Origin: Lota lota
Taxonomy: Eukaryota > Chordata > Actinopteri > Gadiformes > Lotidae
Reading direction: 5' to 3'
DNA length: 64,000 bases
Assembly (NCBI GenBank): GCA_026745465.1
Contig: JACYXH010000813.1
Coordinates: 124,001 to 188,000, forward strand
The notes beneath the pieces were generated by a model that saw nothing but the letters and a program-made list of their open reading frames with translations, did not search any database and had not been told where the DNA came from. The position numbers were made by a program, and so were the translations under genes. Position 1 is the stretch's first letter; the number at the start of each line of letters is the position of its first letter. This document shows positions 54,486 through 64,000 of the stretch, in pieces.

Positions 54486-56853
54486 TGGACGGTTTATTTT
54501 AATTAAAATAAAATAAAAGTTGTATTTTGACACAGTCTTTCCAAGGTCTAGGTTATTCAGCACATCCTTTTTTTAGGCTTTCATTGCCCGGCTCATTCAC
54601 CTCAAAGCGTCTTCTGTTTCAGCAGTGGAGGAAGGCTTGTCGGTTTGGTGCTACACTGTACGTCTCTCCCTGCGCATTAGCCTGAAGCACTTGGTTCACC
54701 GTGCTTCTCTCATCTGAACAAACCACGACACATTGTCCAAGCTGATAATGGCAGTTTGTGGGATTTGGAAAGGACACATTTTGGGGTGGTATCCGTTTTA
54801 TTCCTGATGGAAAACACTTAATCTTACTTGCATGATGGAGTTAACCTTAAGTATATTCCAGCGTGACACAAATGCAAGGTTGAATAATAGTCGTTGAATT
54901 CCAGAAAACTAGAGCAAAAGCGACACAATTGGCCATTCAATTTACAGACCTGCATTGAACTATATGCAAACTGCTATTTCCATGTGATGTAATCACTGAA
55001 TGTGTATGCCATGTTAAGCTACGTGTGCATGAACTGCAAACATTACTCAGCTTGAGGTTCACAAGCAAGCCGTTGACACAGTCAACATTTGGTGCTCTGG
55101 ATCTGAAACACCCAGCTGTTGGTGCGAAGCAGGCGTCCATGAATGTGGTCTCTTATGTGGCCTTCACTGGTCTGAGTTCTCATCTGAAACTTTACAACAC
55201 ATCGTCAATGGAAATAAGTGGACCATACATACACTTATGGACCTACAAATGCTCACACATATTTTACTAATCACAAATATACACACACAGATCCTGTTCC
55301 TGTCTATCTACTCAAATATATTGAAGTAATATATGGAACTGTGCAGAGAATGAAATAAAGATTTGTTAATTAAATCTTCCTATTGGGAATCTAGAGGGCT
55401 GCTGTCTTTGATCTGAACGTATACTATCATATCCATCCACCAGCCATTTAATATCTATTCCAAACTCTTATTTTTCTATTCCTATTCAGAACAATAAAGG
55501 AAATATGTCTAAGTGTAAAATAGAAATCTGTTATTGATGAAAGATGGTTTATAATAGGAATCCCCCTTTCTCCAGCCTTGGTGCCCTCTCCACTTAACAA
55601 CCCCTTCATTTAATCCTCCTAAAAGATCCTTTTCATCAGATAAGGTTTCTTGCCTTGCATGAACCAGCCTCCATGAGTCCGGTACTGCTATGTATATTGT
55701 TCATTGCTGTAAACGAAATTCATTATTGTAGATGTAATGTAATCAAGCACACCTATATGCCCCAGCTGTCCAGTGTGATTAAAAAGCTCCAGATGTGGGA
55801 AGTCATTTATTTGTGTGAAGGGGGTCGAGGAATGTGTGGGAGCAATTTAGTGGCAGCATAACCGATATTGAGCTTATTGTTAAACATGCTTTTGGAATTG
55901 AAGCAATTCCCATGCATCTATTCTAGTAACCACCACCCCCTTGCTTCCCTCTTCAGGGACGTGTGCAAAGCAGTACAATAGTAAAACAGGGTAATTTCTC
56001 TACGAATGAACATGATGAATGTGTGCTTGCTGCTTTATTTTTTATTCATTTTTGATAATGCCTGTCAACATTTATATTATCGGAGAATTATGACAAAATT
56101 AAATGTACATTTTACTTTATTTTATCATATTTCAAGTCTGAGATATATATCAGTATGTCTTCTCTTAAATTCCTTGAAATTGATGTTTGAAACCACGTTA
56201 AAATGTTTTGTTTTTTACAGGTTTGGTATGAAGTATCTGATGTTGAACACCTTGATTTGATTTATCTTGCCTGTGTTACTTGTTAGAGCTATTCTTCTGT
56301 AGCCTATACATTCACAAAATAAATCCAACCAAGCATTTGCTAAAGTTCCCCTTATAACTAATTGGGATAAAAGAGAATTAGTGTAAGTAAATTAATTAAT
56401 TTAGACATTGCAGGACCCCCATAGGCCCTGAATCCCTGTAACAGATTGATGTTTAACTTGTCCCAGTTATGCTGTAATTCCACACCCCTGTTTACATGGC
56501 TGGCCTTTAGTCCTCTTGGCTCCAAAGAATGCAGAGGAAAGGTATATTAAACACCTTAGTATTAATAAGTATTAAAACCATGCCCATTGAAGGGAAGGGA
56601 TGGAGTTGTGTAAGATGATGGCAAAGTCTTCCGGATTTTATTCACCCTTACAATTGGTAGTAGATTCTCTAATTGTTTTAGATACAAACATCAGACGATG
56701 ACTTATGGGTCAGAACGCCCCAATATTTTACATACAAGCCCTTTAATAGTCCCTCTATTCATTCTCAAAATCTTCAACACGTAAACATGGGTTGTTTGGA
56801 TTTTATGTAAGTAAAAAACTACTGACTGTGACTTCACCAGGTCTGTCTGTAGC

Positions 56854-56887
<34 letters not shown>

Positions 56888-58555
56888 ACTGGTGGACTGA
56901 ACTGTTGTACCTGTATGAAGATACCACTGTGATTTACTGTGATACCACTGTCATTTGTTTTGGTTGTAAATTGTCTAATTTGGTCCCGTTTCGTGGTTGC
57001 ACGCCATCTCCTTCATAGAGCGATCCTAGTCCCATGCACTGGATTATTCTTGCCCATGTCTGTGCCAATTGTTATTTTGTGAACAGTGAATGTATTGTTC
57101 TATATAGACTGTCTTGTCTTGTAAGCTAGATGTTCTGTAGCTCACCTTGCGCTGTGTATTAAAATCTGATGACTCTTGTTTAAACTCCAACGCGTGTGTG
57201 TCCACTGTGTTCCAACAGACACCTGATTGGTTGATGTACTTGGTCTAGTTGTTATACTCTTGTTGTTTTATATTTGGCATTTTATAGTTTAGAAACACAT
57301 AGGCTTACCTTTATAGATGCCTCTCTGTAACAAAGGACACAGTGAGACGGCAATCAGTCACTTTCCTGACGCATGACCCAGTATTGGTCGTGGGGCATGA
57401 CAATGTTCTTTGTTGCCATTCGTTTTATTACCATATTGGGTTTGAGAAATACTCTTTATAAATACAATTTATTACTATTAAATGTAGGAGAGGTGTGTGT
57501 GCTGATCAATGATTTGAGCTGAAAACCCCAAGAGTGGTTCAAACGCCCCATGCAGTCATGCCATCACAAAACCTTTTGATATTCATGTTTGAAACTTTCA
57601 TTTAAAATGTAAACTAAGTGCCAATAAGAAATCACTTTCGTCAATTTATAATGTCCTAAATGCTGTCCTCTAAAATGTCCTTTATCTGGCTCCTATACAG
57701 GAGCCAGTCTTTCACCGTGCACCATGTAAGGTTAGCTCTGAGTTCATATACGATAGTACAGTACGATAGTAGCACTCAATGAAAAATAAACGCCTTTAAC
57801 TTTTTATTAAGAAACTTCCTCTTTTCCCCTTACAAGGGGAAAAGATGAAGAGGAACACAACAACTATGTATGTATGTATATGTATGTATGTATGCATGCA
57901 TGTCATGTCCCCCCTTAAATAAGGGCTTGTTACACAAGTGGTTGACTCAGCAATAGCCTGCACCAGCAGCTCATGCATGGGCCTGTCTCTGTGTTGAAGC
58001 CAGTGAACCAGAGTGTTTCAGCTAACAGCGTAGCTTGGAACCGGACCTCTGTAGCTCATCCATCAACCCTGGAGTCTGTTTCTTTTTTCACTCTGTTTCT
58101 CTCTCCCTCTCTCCCTTTTTGTCTCTCTTTCTCTCTCCTGGTTTGGTTGTTCAACTCACACTGACAACCAAATAAAAATACCTTATATCCAAAATGGTTT
58201 ACAGTGATGGTTCATGAAGGAGCAGTTGGGGTTGGACGGTGAATACAGAGAAATAACATTAAGGATCAGGTAGGGGTTAAAATGTGGGTACATAGACAGG
58301 TCTAAGGGTTCTGTAGGTAAGGTTCAAGAGTTATAAAGAGTAAGTGCAAAAGAAATAAGCAAATCTGAAATCAAAATGTTCTCATATAGAGGCAGGCGCA
58401 GCCAACAGGAATTCTCACAACGCACTTCACTCACTAATGGCAGGTGCTAGGTTATTTCTTACAAATTACATTCACTTTCTTATCTACAGCACAGTTAACC
58501 AGCCGATCAGGGTTACAGTGAATAGAGACACATTACTTATTGTGGTGTTGACCAA
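54486..58555. other. Intergenic region cdc42se2-irf
   Basis: About 4 kb without a recognisable gene. Holds a poly-C run of 30 (56855-56884), a TATG/CATG repeat near 57868-57902, and a candidate minus-strand AATAAA at 57803-57808 that could end the irf transcript. ORFs here are short and without family resemblance. Confidence 0.5.
56855..56884. repeat. poly-C run of 30
   Basis: Uninterrupted C on the plus strand. No gene crosses it. Confidence 0.95.
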
Positions 58556-58674
58556 TCAGTGCCCCTTGTCATAGTGTTGTCCAATAGAGTCACTGGATTC
58601 AGTCCAGCATGGATAGATATCCGAGTAGAGGGTTTGGAGAAAGTCCTCACTGTCACCTGATGCACACACCCAAA

Positions 58675-58723
<49 letters not shown>

Positions 58724-58819
58724 ATACACATACACACAGACAAGTAGGGGAAAAATAGACCACAAGGTAGCATTAGATGAAAGTACACAAATTAAATGAA
58801 TGGTTTGTCAACCGCAATT

Positions 58820-58876
<57 letters not shown>

Positions 58877-60638
58877 GCCGTACAGTGCCAGTGGTTTCTC
58901 TGTGTGTAAGCTCTCCACCCGTTCTGCTCTCCTGTTTGGTCCCAGAGTTCAGTGCTGTTGAGATGGTCCATCAGCTGGTGAAACACACATACAGAGCATC
59001 CAGTAAGGTCAGCCACTAACTAGCTATAGTATACTATAGTACATAGGAAGAGAATCCATTATGGTCATAATTATCATTTACAGAGCAGGGATCAGGAATC
59101 ATTAACCTGCTATAATGTAAGCCTACACAGGTAGCCCCTCAGACCACAGGAACTATGCCATCCATTGGCAATGAATTAATTCACATTCAGATTTCTAATC
59201 CTATTCATTCCTTTTCAATCATGTTTATGCTAATGTGTTATGTTAATGTGTTTATGTTAATGCTGTTAAAACAGATTTCCGTACATTTGAATCACAATCA
59301 TATTTTGTAATGAATTAATAAAATGTAAACTCTCTTCTAACTAAATTCCTTTCAAATTATATTTCTAAATCATATCATTTTCATTATATTATATCATATT
59401 TATATTGTATTTGCATTCTTATACTTATTACAATCATATGTTAACCCCTATCCAAATTTGTTAATTCATATTGAACCTCAGAAGAATAGGAAGGTACCTC
59501 TGTGAGGCCTGTATTTATGTAGCACTCTTCAAGCATAGGCCATTCAGACTATTACCTTAAACACTGCTTCAGTCTGCTCCTGCTGCTCGCCCCTTCCTCC
59601 CCACAGCTCTGCAACACAAACAAACCAAAACAAAAGGATTACACTAAAGCGAACTACGGTGACATCATTACTTGAACCAACAACAACTCCAAGACCAACC
59701 ACAAGGGTGTGTGCGTGCGTGTATGCATGTATGCGTGTGTGTGTGTGTGTGTATGTGTGTGTGTGTGTGCATGTCTGTATGTGTACTACCACTACTTAAG
59801 CAACCAATAGGAAAAAACAGCTAACCATGCTTCTCATAAAATGTGTGTAGTAGTACCATGTGTTGTCATGGTCTTGTGTGTCACTTCACGCTCCATCTCC
59901 CCCATTTGTCTATCCTCACCCAGGGCAGCGGTGTTCCTCTCGGCTGGGTTTGGATTGGTGGAGGACGATGGGGAGGCGGGGGTAGGGTGGATAGCTTGTG
60001 TCTCATTGGTTCTTCCGGCTGTCACAAATATCTGTCCCGCTGTATATCCAACAGACAACTGTGTCCCTGGGGATGAAGAGAGAACATTCCCTCACTCATT
60101 TCCTAAACATATTTTTGGTATAGAGTAAGATTCCATAGCCATCTGTCAGCTATAAGTGAGTGAAATACATTGTTTCTACTTGACTGTGCCTGCCTATGTA
60201 TGTGCCAATTCAGACCGCTGTTTGACTCCTAGAAAAAAGGTACTGGGTTCGAATCCCCAGTGGTTGTCCTCCTCATAATGACACCTATCTGTATTTACAT
60301 TGACATGTAGCAGATGCCTTCATCCAACGAGACGGACAAGTTTACCATGAATCGCTTGGATAAATCTGGTGTATAGTGTGTAGGAGAAGCCTGTCTGTCC
60401 AACCTGTGTTGTGCGTATGTGTGCGCGGCGGCGTCGTGCGTGGCGTCGTGCGCGGCAGCATGCGGTACACCCTGGATGCAAGGTGTCCTCTCTTGCGGCT
60501 GCGGTCCTGCAGCTCGCATACGTCGGTCAGGGAGTTGAGCGCACAGCGGAAGTTAGCCTTCCACGTCTTGGGGTCAGGTTTGTCCCTGCCTAGCCGGTAG
60601 CGCCCTGACAAACACACGCACACGCACCCACGTATGTA

Positions 60639-60705
<67 letters not shown>

Positions 60706-60761
60706 GCATGCACGCACACACGCACATGCACTCTTTCACGCACACATGCGCATGCATGCAG

Positions 60762-60832
<71 letters not shown>

Positions 60833-61489
60833 AGTACATAAATATACTGTGACCCTGGAAAGCATACAGCTTGTTACTGTAGTCGTATCATGTCATGGGA
60901 AATGCTTGGCACAGTGGTTCTGAATCCACAGTTCTATCAGATTGGTACCAAAGTACAACTACAGTACCAAACAGCATCTAGATATATAACCGCATATCAA
61001 ATCTTTTTGGGCTTACTTCCAAGACCTTTCATCTCTAGTGGTGTTGTAATAAAATCTGTTTAGTGTTTCTGGTGGTAGTCATCAGTCAGAGTGTAAGAGA
61101 CATTACTGCTGGGGTAACTTTAGAGGAAAGATGCTCTGTGGATCCCAAGCCTCTCTGTGTCACTGTGTTCCATCACAGACAGTCAGGTTTCACAGAAACC
61201 CCCTACAGAAACCCCTCCTCTAGGGTCTTCAGTGTAGCCTTAAACACGCACACACGCCATACATACATTTACCTAAAGACACACGTGTGTGTGTGTGTGT
61301 GCGTGTGTGTGAGAGCGTCCTTCCTGTTTGTGTGTGTGTGTGTGTTGTGTGGGGGAATCCTACATGTACGTGTGTGTGTGTGTACCAGTGTGCATGGCCC
61401 AGCTCCTGAACAGCGTGGCGTCCTGGTCGATACTCCAGCCGTGACGAGCAGCGTGTCTCCAGGGGATCTGGAAGATCTGGGCTGACTAG

Positions 61490-61587
<98 letters not shown>

Positions 61588-62060
61588 GTATGTGTGTTTG
61601 AGTTTGCTGTAAATAATTCAATTAAGTAATTTAACTATCCCAAAGATACTCAGAAACGTGGCTTGTCTCCTTCATCAACAAACTGGAAGCCACTTGTGGA
61701 CACTTTGACTCTTAGCCGGGCAAAGGTTGGGTTAGAACCAAACTGCCTGACTCCCAGAGCTGCCCAGAGGAAAATCACAAGGGGTAGGATAGTCTAGTGG
61801 CTAGGGTGTGTTCGACTCCCATTCTAAAGGTTCTGGGTTCAATTCCCCAATGTGTACAGTCTACCTGTAGGCATCCTACAGCAAGATGCCCTAACCTCTA
61901 CCTGATCCTTAAGGGCATGCATCGGAATTCAGTGTAAGTCACTTTGAATAAACAGAAGCTGGGCGAGTACCTGGTCCAGCCAGGTGACTCCTGGGTATTT
62001 CCCAGACTCAATCTGCTCCTCAAGCCACGGCCTCAGGCGAAGCCGACCTGACTTGTGCAT
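58556..62060 (-). CDS. Interferon regulatory factor, IRF1/IRF2/IRF11 group
   Basis: Transcription factor of the interferon response, binding GAAA-type elements through a helix-turn-helix with five tryptophans. Coding exons on the minus strand: 61971-62060, 61386-61485, 60404-60604, 59920-60066, 59556-59608, 58884-58974, 58556-58656 (TGA 58556-58558), together 783 bases, 260 residues. Phases agree throughout. The donors of exons 3 and 6 are the least certain. DNA-binding domain: [67 protein letters not shown], with W12, W27, W39, W47 and W59 in place. The rest ([38 protein letters not shown]) has no IRF-association domain that I recognise, which agrees with the IRF1/2 group. It is shorter than IRF1 (325 aa in human). 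Symbol withheld because irf1 and irf11 cannot be separated here. Confidence 0.85.
58677..58737. repeat. CA microsatellite
   Basis: Lies about 20 bases upstream of the last irf exon acceptor; on the irf strand it is a TG tract. Confidence 0.95.
58823..58874. repeat. CA microsatellite
   Basis: About 26 CA units, 4-10 bases beyond the proposed irf exon 6 donor. Confidence 0.95.
58975..59555. other. irf intron 5
   Basis: AT-rich intron between irf exons 5 and 6. Nothing recognised. Confidence 0.5.
59703..59771. repeat. GT-rich microsatellite
   Basis: Interrupted GTGTGC/GTAT tract in irf intron 4. Confidence 0.85.
60195..60370 (+). mobile_element. tRNA-derived SINE fragment
   Basis: B box GGTTCGAATCCCC at 60247-60259 with a preceding CTGTTTGACTCCTAG. 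The tail includes CTTCATCCAACGAGACGG and TCGCTTGGATAAA, as in other SINE tails here. No complete tRNA fold. Confidence 0.5.
60640..60830. repeat. Compound CA/CACGCA microsatellite
   Basis: Two CA blocks (about 60642-60704 and 60763-60828) joined by a CACG/CATG-rich stretch. On the irf strand it ends about 35 bases upstream of exon 3. Confidence 0.95.
61286..61345. repeat. GT microsatellite
   Basis: Interrupted GT tract in irf intron 2. Confidence 0.9.
61492..61582. repeat. CA microsatellite at the irf exon 2 acceptor
   Basis: About 44 CA units with one TA change. On the irf strand this TG tract ends 6 bases before the acceptor AG (TTCTAG). Confidence 0.95.
61778..61955 (+). mobile_element. 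tRNA-derived SINE
   Basis: A box GATAGTCTAGTGGCTAGGG, B box GGTTCAATTCC near 61835, then GTACAGTCTACCTGTAGGCATCC and CAAGATGCCCTAACC, ending in CACTTTGAATAAA. It is the best preserved of four related copies. Lies in irf intron 1. Confidence 0.7.
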
Positions 62061-62067
62061 CCTGCAC

Positions 62068-62072
62068 AAACA

Positions 62073-62119
<47 letters not shown>
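62068..62119. repeat. CA microsatellite
   Basis: About 24 CA units just upstream (irf strand) of the first coding exon acceptor CAG|G at 62061-62064. Confidence 0.95.
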
Positions 62120-62124
<5 letters not shown>

Positions 62125-62982
62125 TCGATGTTACAAACAAAACTAAATTATGGTTATCTCTCTTATCCCAGTTATTATTGATAATAGAATAGTATAATAT
62201 AGCTAAGCGGGCACATAAAGTCTATAGAAAAAACCTGGCAGGTAGAAAGAATAACCCGCTTCTGCCAGAATCCGGCTTTGTCCTCTTCCATTTCCTTCAA
62301 AGCCTCTCACTCTTACCTCAACAGAAACCTCAGTTGACGCAGAATACACACTGAATCTCAGCCGTGGTGGGCTACAGGTAAGCCCCTCCAGGTGAGTGCT
62401 GGTACAGGTGAGAAACCTTACAGGTTGAGGTGGTGCTGGACCACTAATCGCTCGTCTGCAGGTGTACAGGTGTAGAGCTTCTAGCCAGTCCAGGTGAACA
62501 ACTGGTGAGGGGAGAGCCAAGAGGCACATTTGGCAAGGTAAGGAATATCTTGCATCTCACTATGAACACTAGTGTGTGATAGGTCAGTTCTCCTGAGAGT
62601 CATCCACTCCCAAACAACCCCTGATTGGACCCCTCCCCCTGCTTTGCACCTTATCGAGAAAACATTTTTTTCAACACCTGGAAACATGTCATAAGAAGAG
62701 GCCAGGCATGATAGCTCATTTTTAAGTAGATAAACAATTATGAATATTAAGGGCATGTTATCCATTATGTGCAGTGTGGTCGGCCCATAATAATTATTTG
62801 AGTTTTATCATTTAACAACAGGTTTATTATTTTTGTTTAGTTTCCATTCTCAACCTATCCATCAGATGTTCTTAGACTCTTCCCCTTGCTTCACAGATAC
62901 CGCCACTCCCATCTGCCATCACTCCATTCTCATCAACTGAGCTTCCTTGTCAATCTTCCCAACTGCACTTCATTCCCTAATC
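62120..62982. other. irf upstream region
   Basis: Should hold the irf promoter or 5' UTR. No clear GAS or ISRE element was recognised. The 108-codon ORF on the minus strand at 62203-62529 has no family resemblance. Confidence 0.4.
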
Positions 62983-64000
62983 CAGGGGTGGGCAGTCTTT
63001 TTGACTCGCGGGCCACAATGGTTTCTAAAATTTGACAGAGGGACCGAGCCAGAATAGGAGAATGGTGTGGTCACACAAATGGTTTGTGTGAACTAATATA
63101 CATTTTATGTAAAAACCATTACATGAAAAGATTTGGCCTTTAACAGGCAGCAAAACACCATTGTGCTTAGTTTATTGTATTTTTTTTTTACAAATTTATT
63201 AATTAAATAACGTAGTAATAAACTCCCATTCAGTTTCAGTGGGAACAGTGTTGCATGGTCTCCTTTTTTTGCAAGTGCATCAATGTCTGGCGTTATATTT
63301 GTTGTGGCAATTCTCAAGATAGATCCGAGGTCTTGGTCAGTTAACTTGGATCTGTGACGGGCTTTGTTGATGTTCATGACGCTGAATGTCTGTTCACACA
63401 CATAGGTTGAGCCAAACAACGTCATCATCTTCTGTGCCATCCTCCGGAGGTTTGGAAACGTGGCTTCGTTAAGTGAAGCATAAAAGTCTAAGAGAGTTGA
63501 ACTTCTGCTTCAATACAGAGTCAGACTGAAGCTCTATCAGTTCCAACTGCAGCTCCTGTGGTACTGTTTCAGGGTCTTGTGACAGGGGACAGGACACCAG
63601 CTGAAGTGACTTTAATTTTTTTTCAAAGTCACAGAAACGACGGCAGAATTCTCCGTGCAGGTCATCCAGTGATTTGCTGTATTTCTGCGCGTTTCGGGTC
63701 GCCTCTTTCTGCATGGCTAGTGTGGGGAAATGAGTGAAAGATTTGTTTGAAATTTGTCTTGAGAAAAGAGTCAGCTTGGATTTGAAGGCCCTAACATTTG
63801 TGTACATGTCGTGCACAAATTGATCTTTCCCCTGTAGCTTGGTGTTCAGCTCATTCATGTGCGAAGGTATGTCCACAGCAAACGCAAAGTCACAAAGCCA
63901 GTTCTTGTCACTTAGCTCGGGAAATTCGTCGGATCTCCCCATTAACTCCAAAAATGCAGTGATCTCCTCCTTCAGCTCCCACACTCTTTGAAAGACTTTG
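62983..64000 (-). mobile_element. hAT-family DNA transposon, terminal part (continues past the window)
   Basis: The end CAGGGGTGGGCAGTCTTTTT followed by a GCGGGCC block is a Charlie/hAT-type terminal sequence at 62983. Minus-strand transposase coding follows from about 63190 to the window edge. The left-hand 8-bp target duplication cannot be confirmed without the other end. Confidence 0.75.
63190..64000 (-). pseudogene. hAT transposase (GTF2IRD2/SCAND3-like), partial and frameshifted
   Basis: Two minus-strand frames: 63469 to beyond 63984 (FPELSDKNWLCDFAFAVDIP, MNELNTKLQGKDQFVHDMYT, HFPTLAMQKEAT) and, after a frameshift near 63485-63500, NEATFPNLRRMAQKMMTLFG, TYVCEQTFSVMNINKARHRS and LTDQDLGSILRIATTNI. 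The second part is the hAT C-terminal dimerisation domain. The layout matches the hAT-derived part of GTF2IRD2-type proteins. The 5' part lies outside the window. Confidence 0.75.

Noticed and set aside
61778-61955. A tRNA gene suggested by A and B boxes, also at 40926 and 60195
   Set aside because: No acceptor stem or full cloverleaf can be drawn, and related copies with the same downstream tail recur, so they are SINEs.
62203-62529. 108-codon minus-strand ORF upstream of irf as an N-terminal extension
   Set aside because: The irf DNA-binding domain already starts normally at 62060 after its own acceptor, and the ORF shows no family character. It is more likely promoter or UTR.

Overview
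This is nuclear DNA from a teleost fish. The evidence is spliced vertebrate genes with many short exons, long CA/GT and AT microsatellites, and a transposon mix (Ty3/Gypsy, a Ty1/Copia-type element, DIRS tyrosine-recombinase element, L2-type LINE, hAT, tRNA-derived SINEs) typical of ray-finned fish. The species cannot be named from the sequence alone.

Six protein-coding genes are supported exon by exon. Apart from two uncertain irf splice choices, each reads in one continuous frame. (1) apba2, + strand, 984-28975: the C-terminal part of an X11/Mint adaptor (end of PTB, then PDZ1 and PDZ2); the N-terminal part lies left of the window. (2) sord, - strand, 30927-34671: sorbitol dehydrogenase, nine coding exons, 353 aa. 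(3) terf2, + strand, 35153-44090: shelterin telomere-binding protein TRF2, twelve coding exons, 582 aa. (4) nip7, - strand, 44352-46503: ribosome biogenesis factor, five exons, 180 aa. (5) cdc42se2-like, + strand, 48774-53406: small CRIB-motif Cdc42 effector, three exons, 76 aa. (6) an interferon regulatory factor of the IRF1/2/11 group, - strand, 58556-62060, seven coding exons, about 260 aa.

Layout: sord and terf2 are head to head (481 bp between start codons); terf2 and nip7 are tail to tail (261 bp between stops); nip7 and cdc42se2 diverge; cdc42se2 and irf converge. The terf2-nip7 pairing matches human 16q22, and the cdc42se2-IRF pairing recalls human 5q31, so the window joins several ancestral blocks. 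The genes do not form one pathway: they cover synaptic scaffolding, polyol metabolism, telomere protection, 60S assembly, Rho-GTPase signalling and interferon response.

The apba2 introns are filled with mobile DNA, all antisense to the gene where orientation is clear: a truncated Gypsy copy with one LTR (about 1664-4805) abutting an L2-type LINE fragment; a complete Gypsy element with two 524-bp LTRs and a 5-bp target duplication (5607-10963); a Copia-type element with an initiator-Met tRNA internal primer site (about 14528-17682); a DIRS element with inverted ends (about 18660-23240); and three near-identical 399-bp tandem units set inside diverged inverted-repeat modules (25480-27375). The right edge holds the terminal part of a hAT element (62983 to the window end).

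The most notable points are a GGGAAAA slippery heptamer at the gag-pol overlap of both Gypsy copies, the Copia half-tRNA primer site, the 399-bp tandem array inside an inverted-repeat structure, a GC-AG intron in sord, long TG tracts touching splice sites in three genes, and terf2 intronic direct repeats bracketing two frame-neutral exons.
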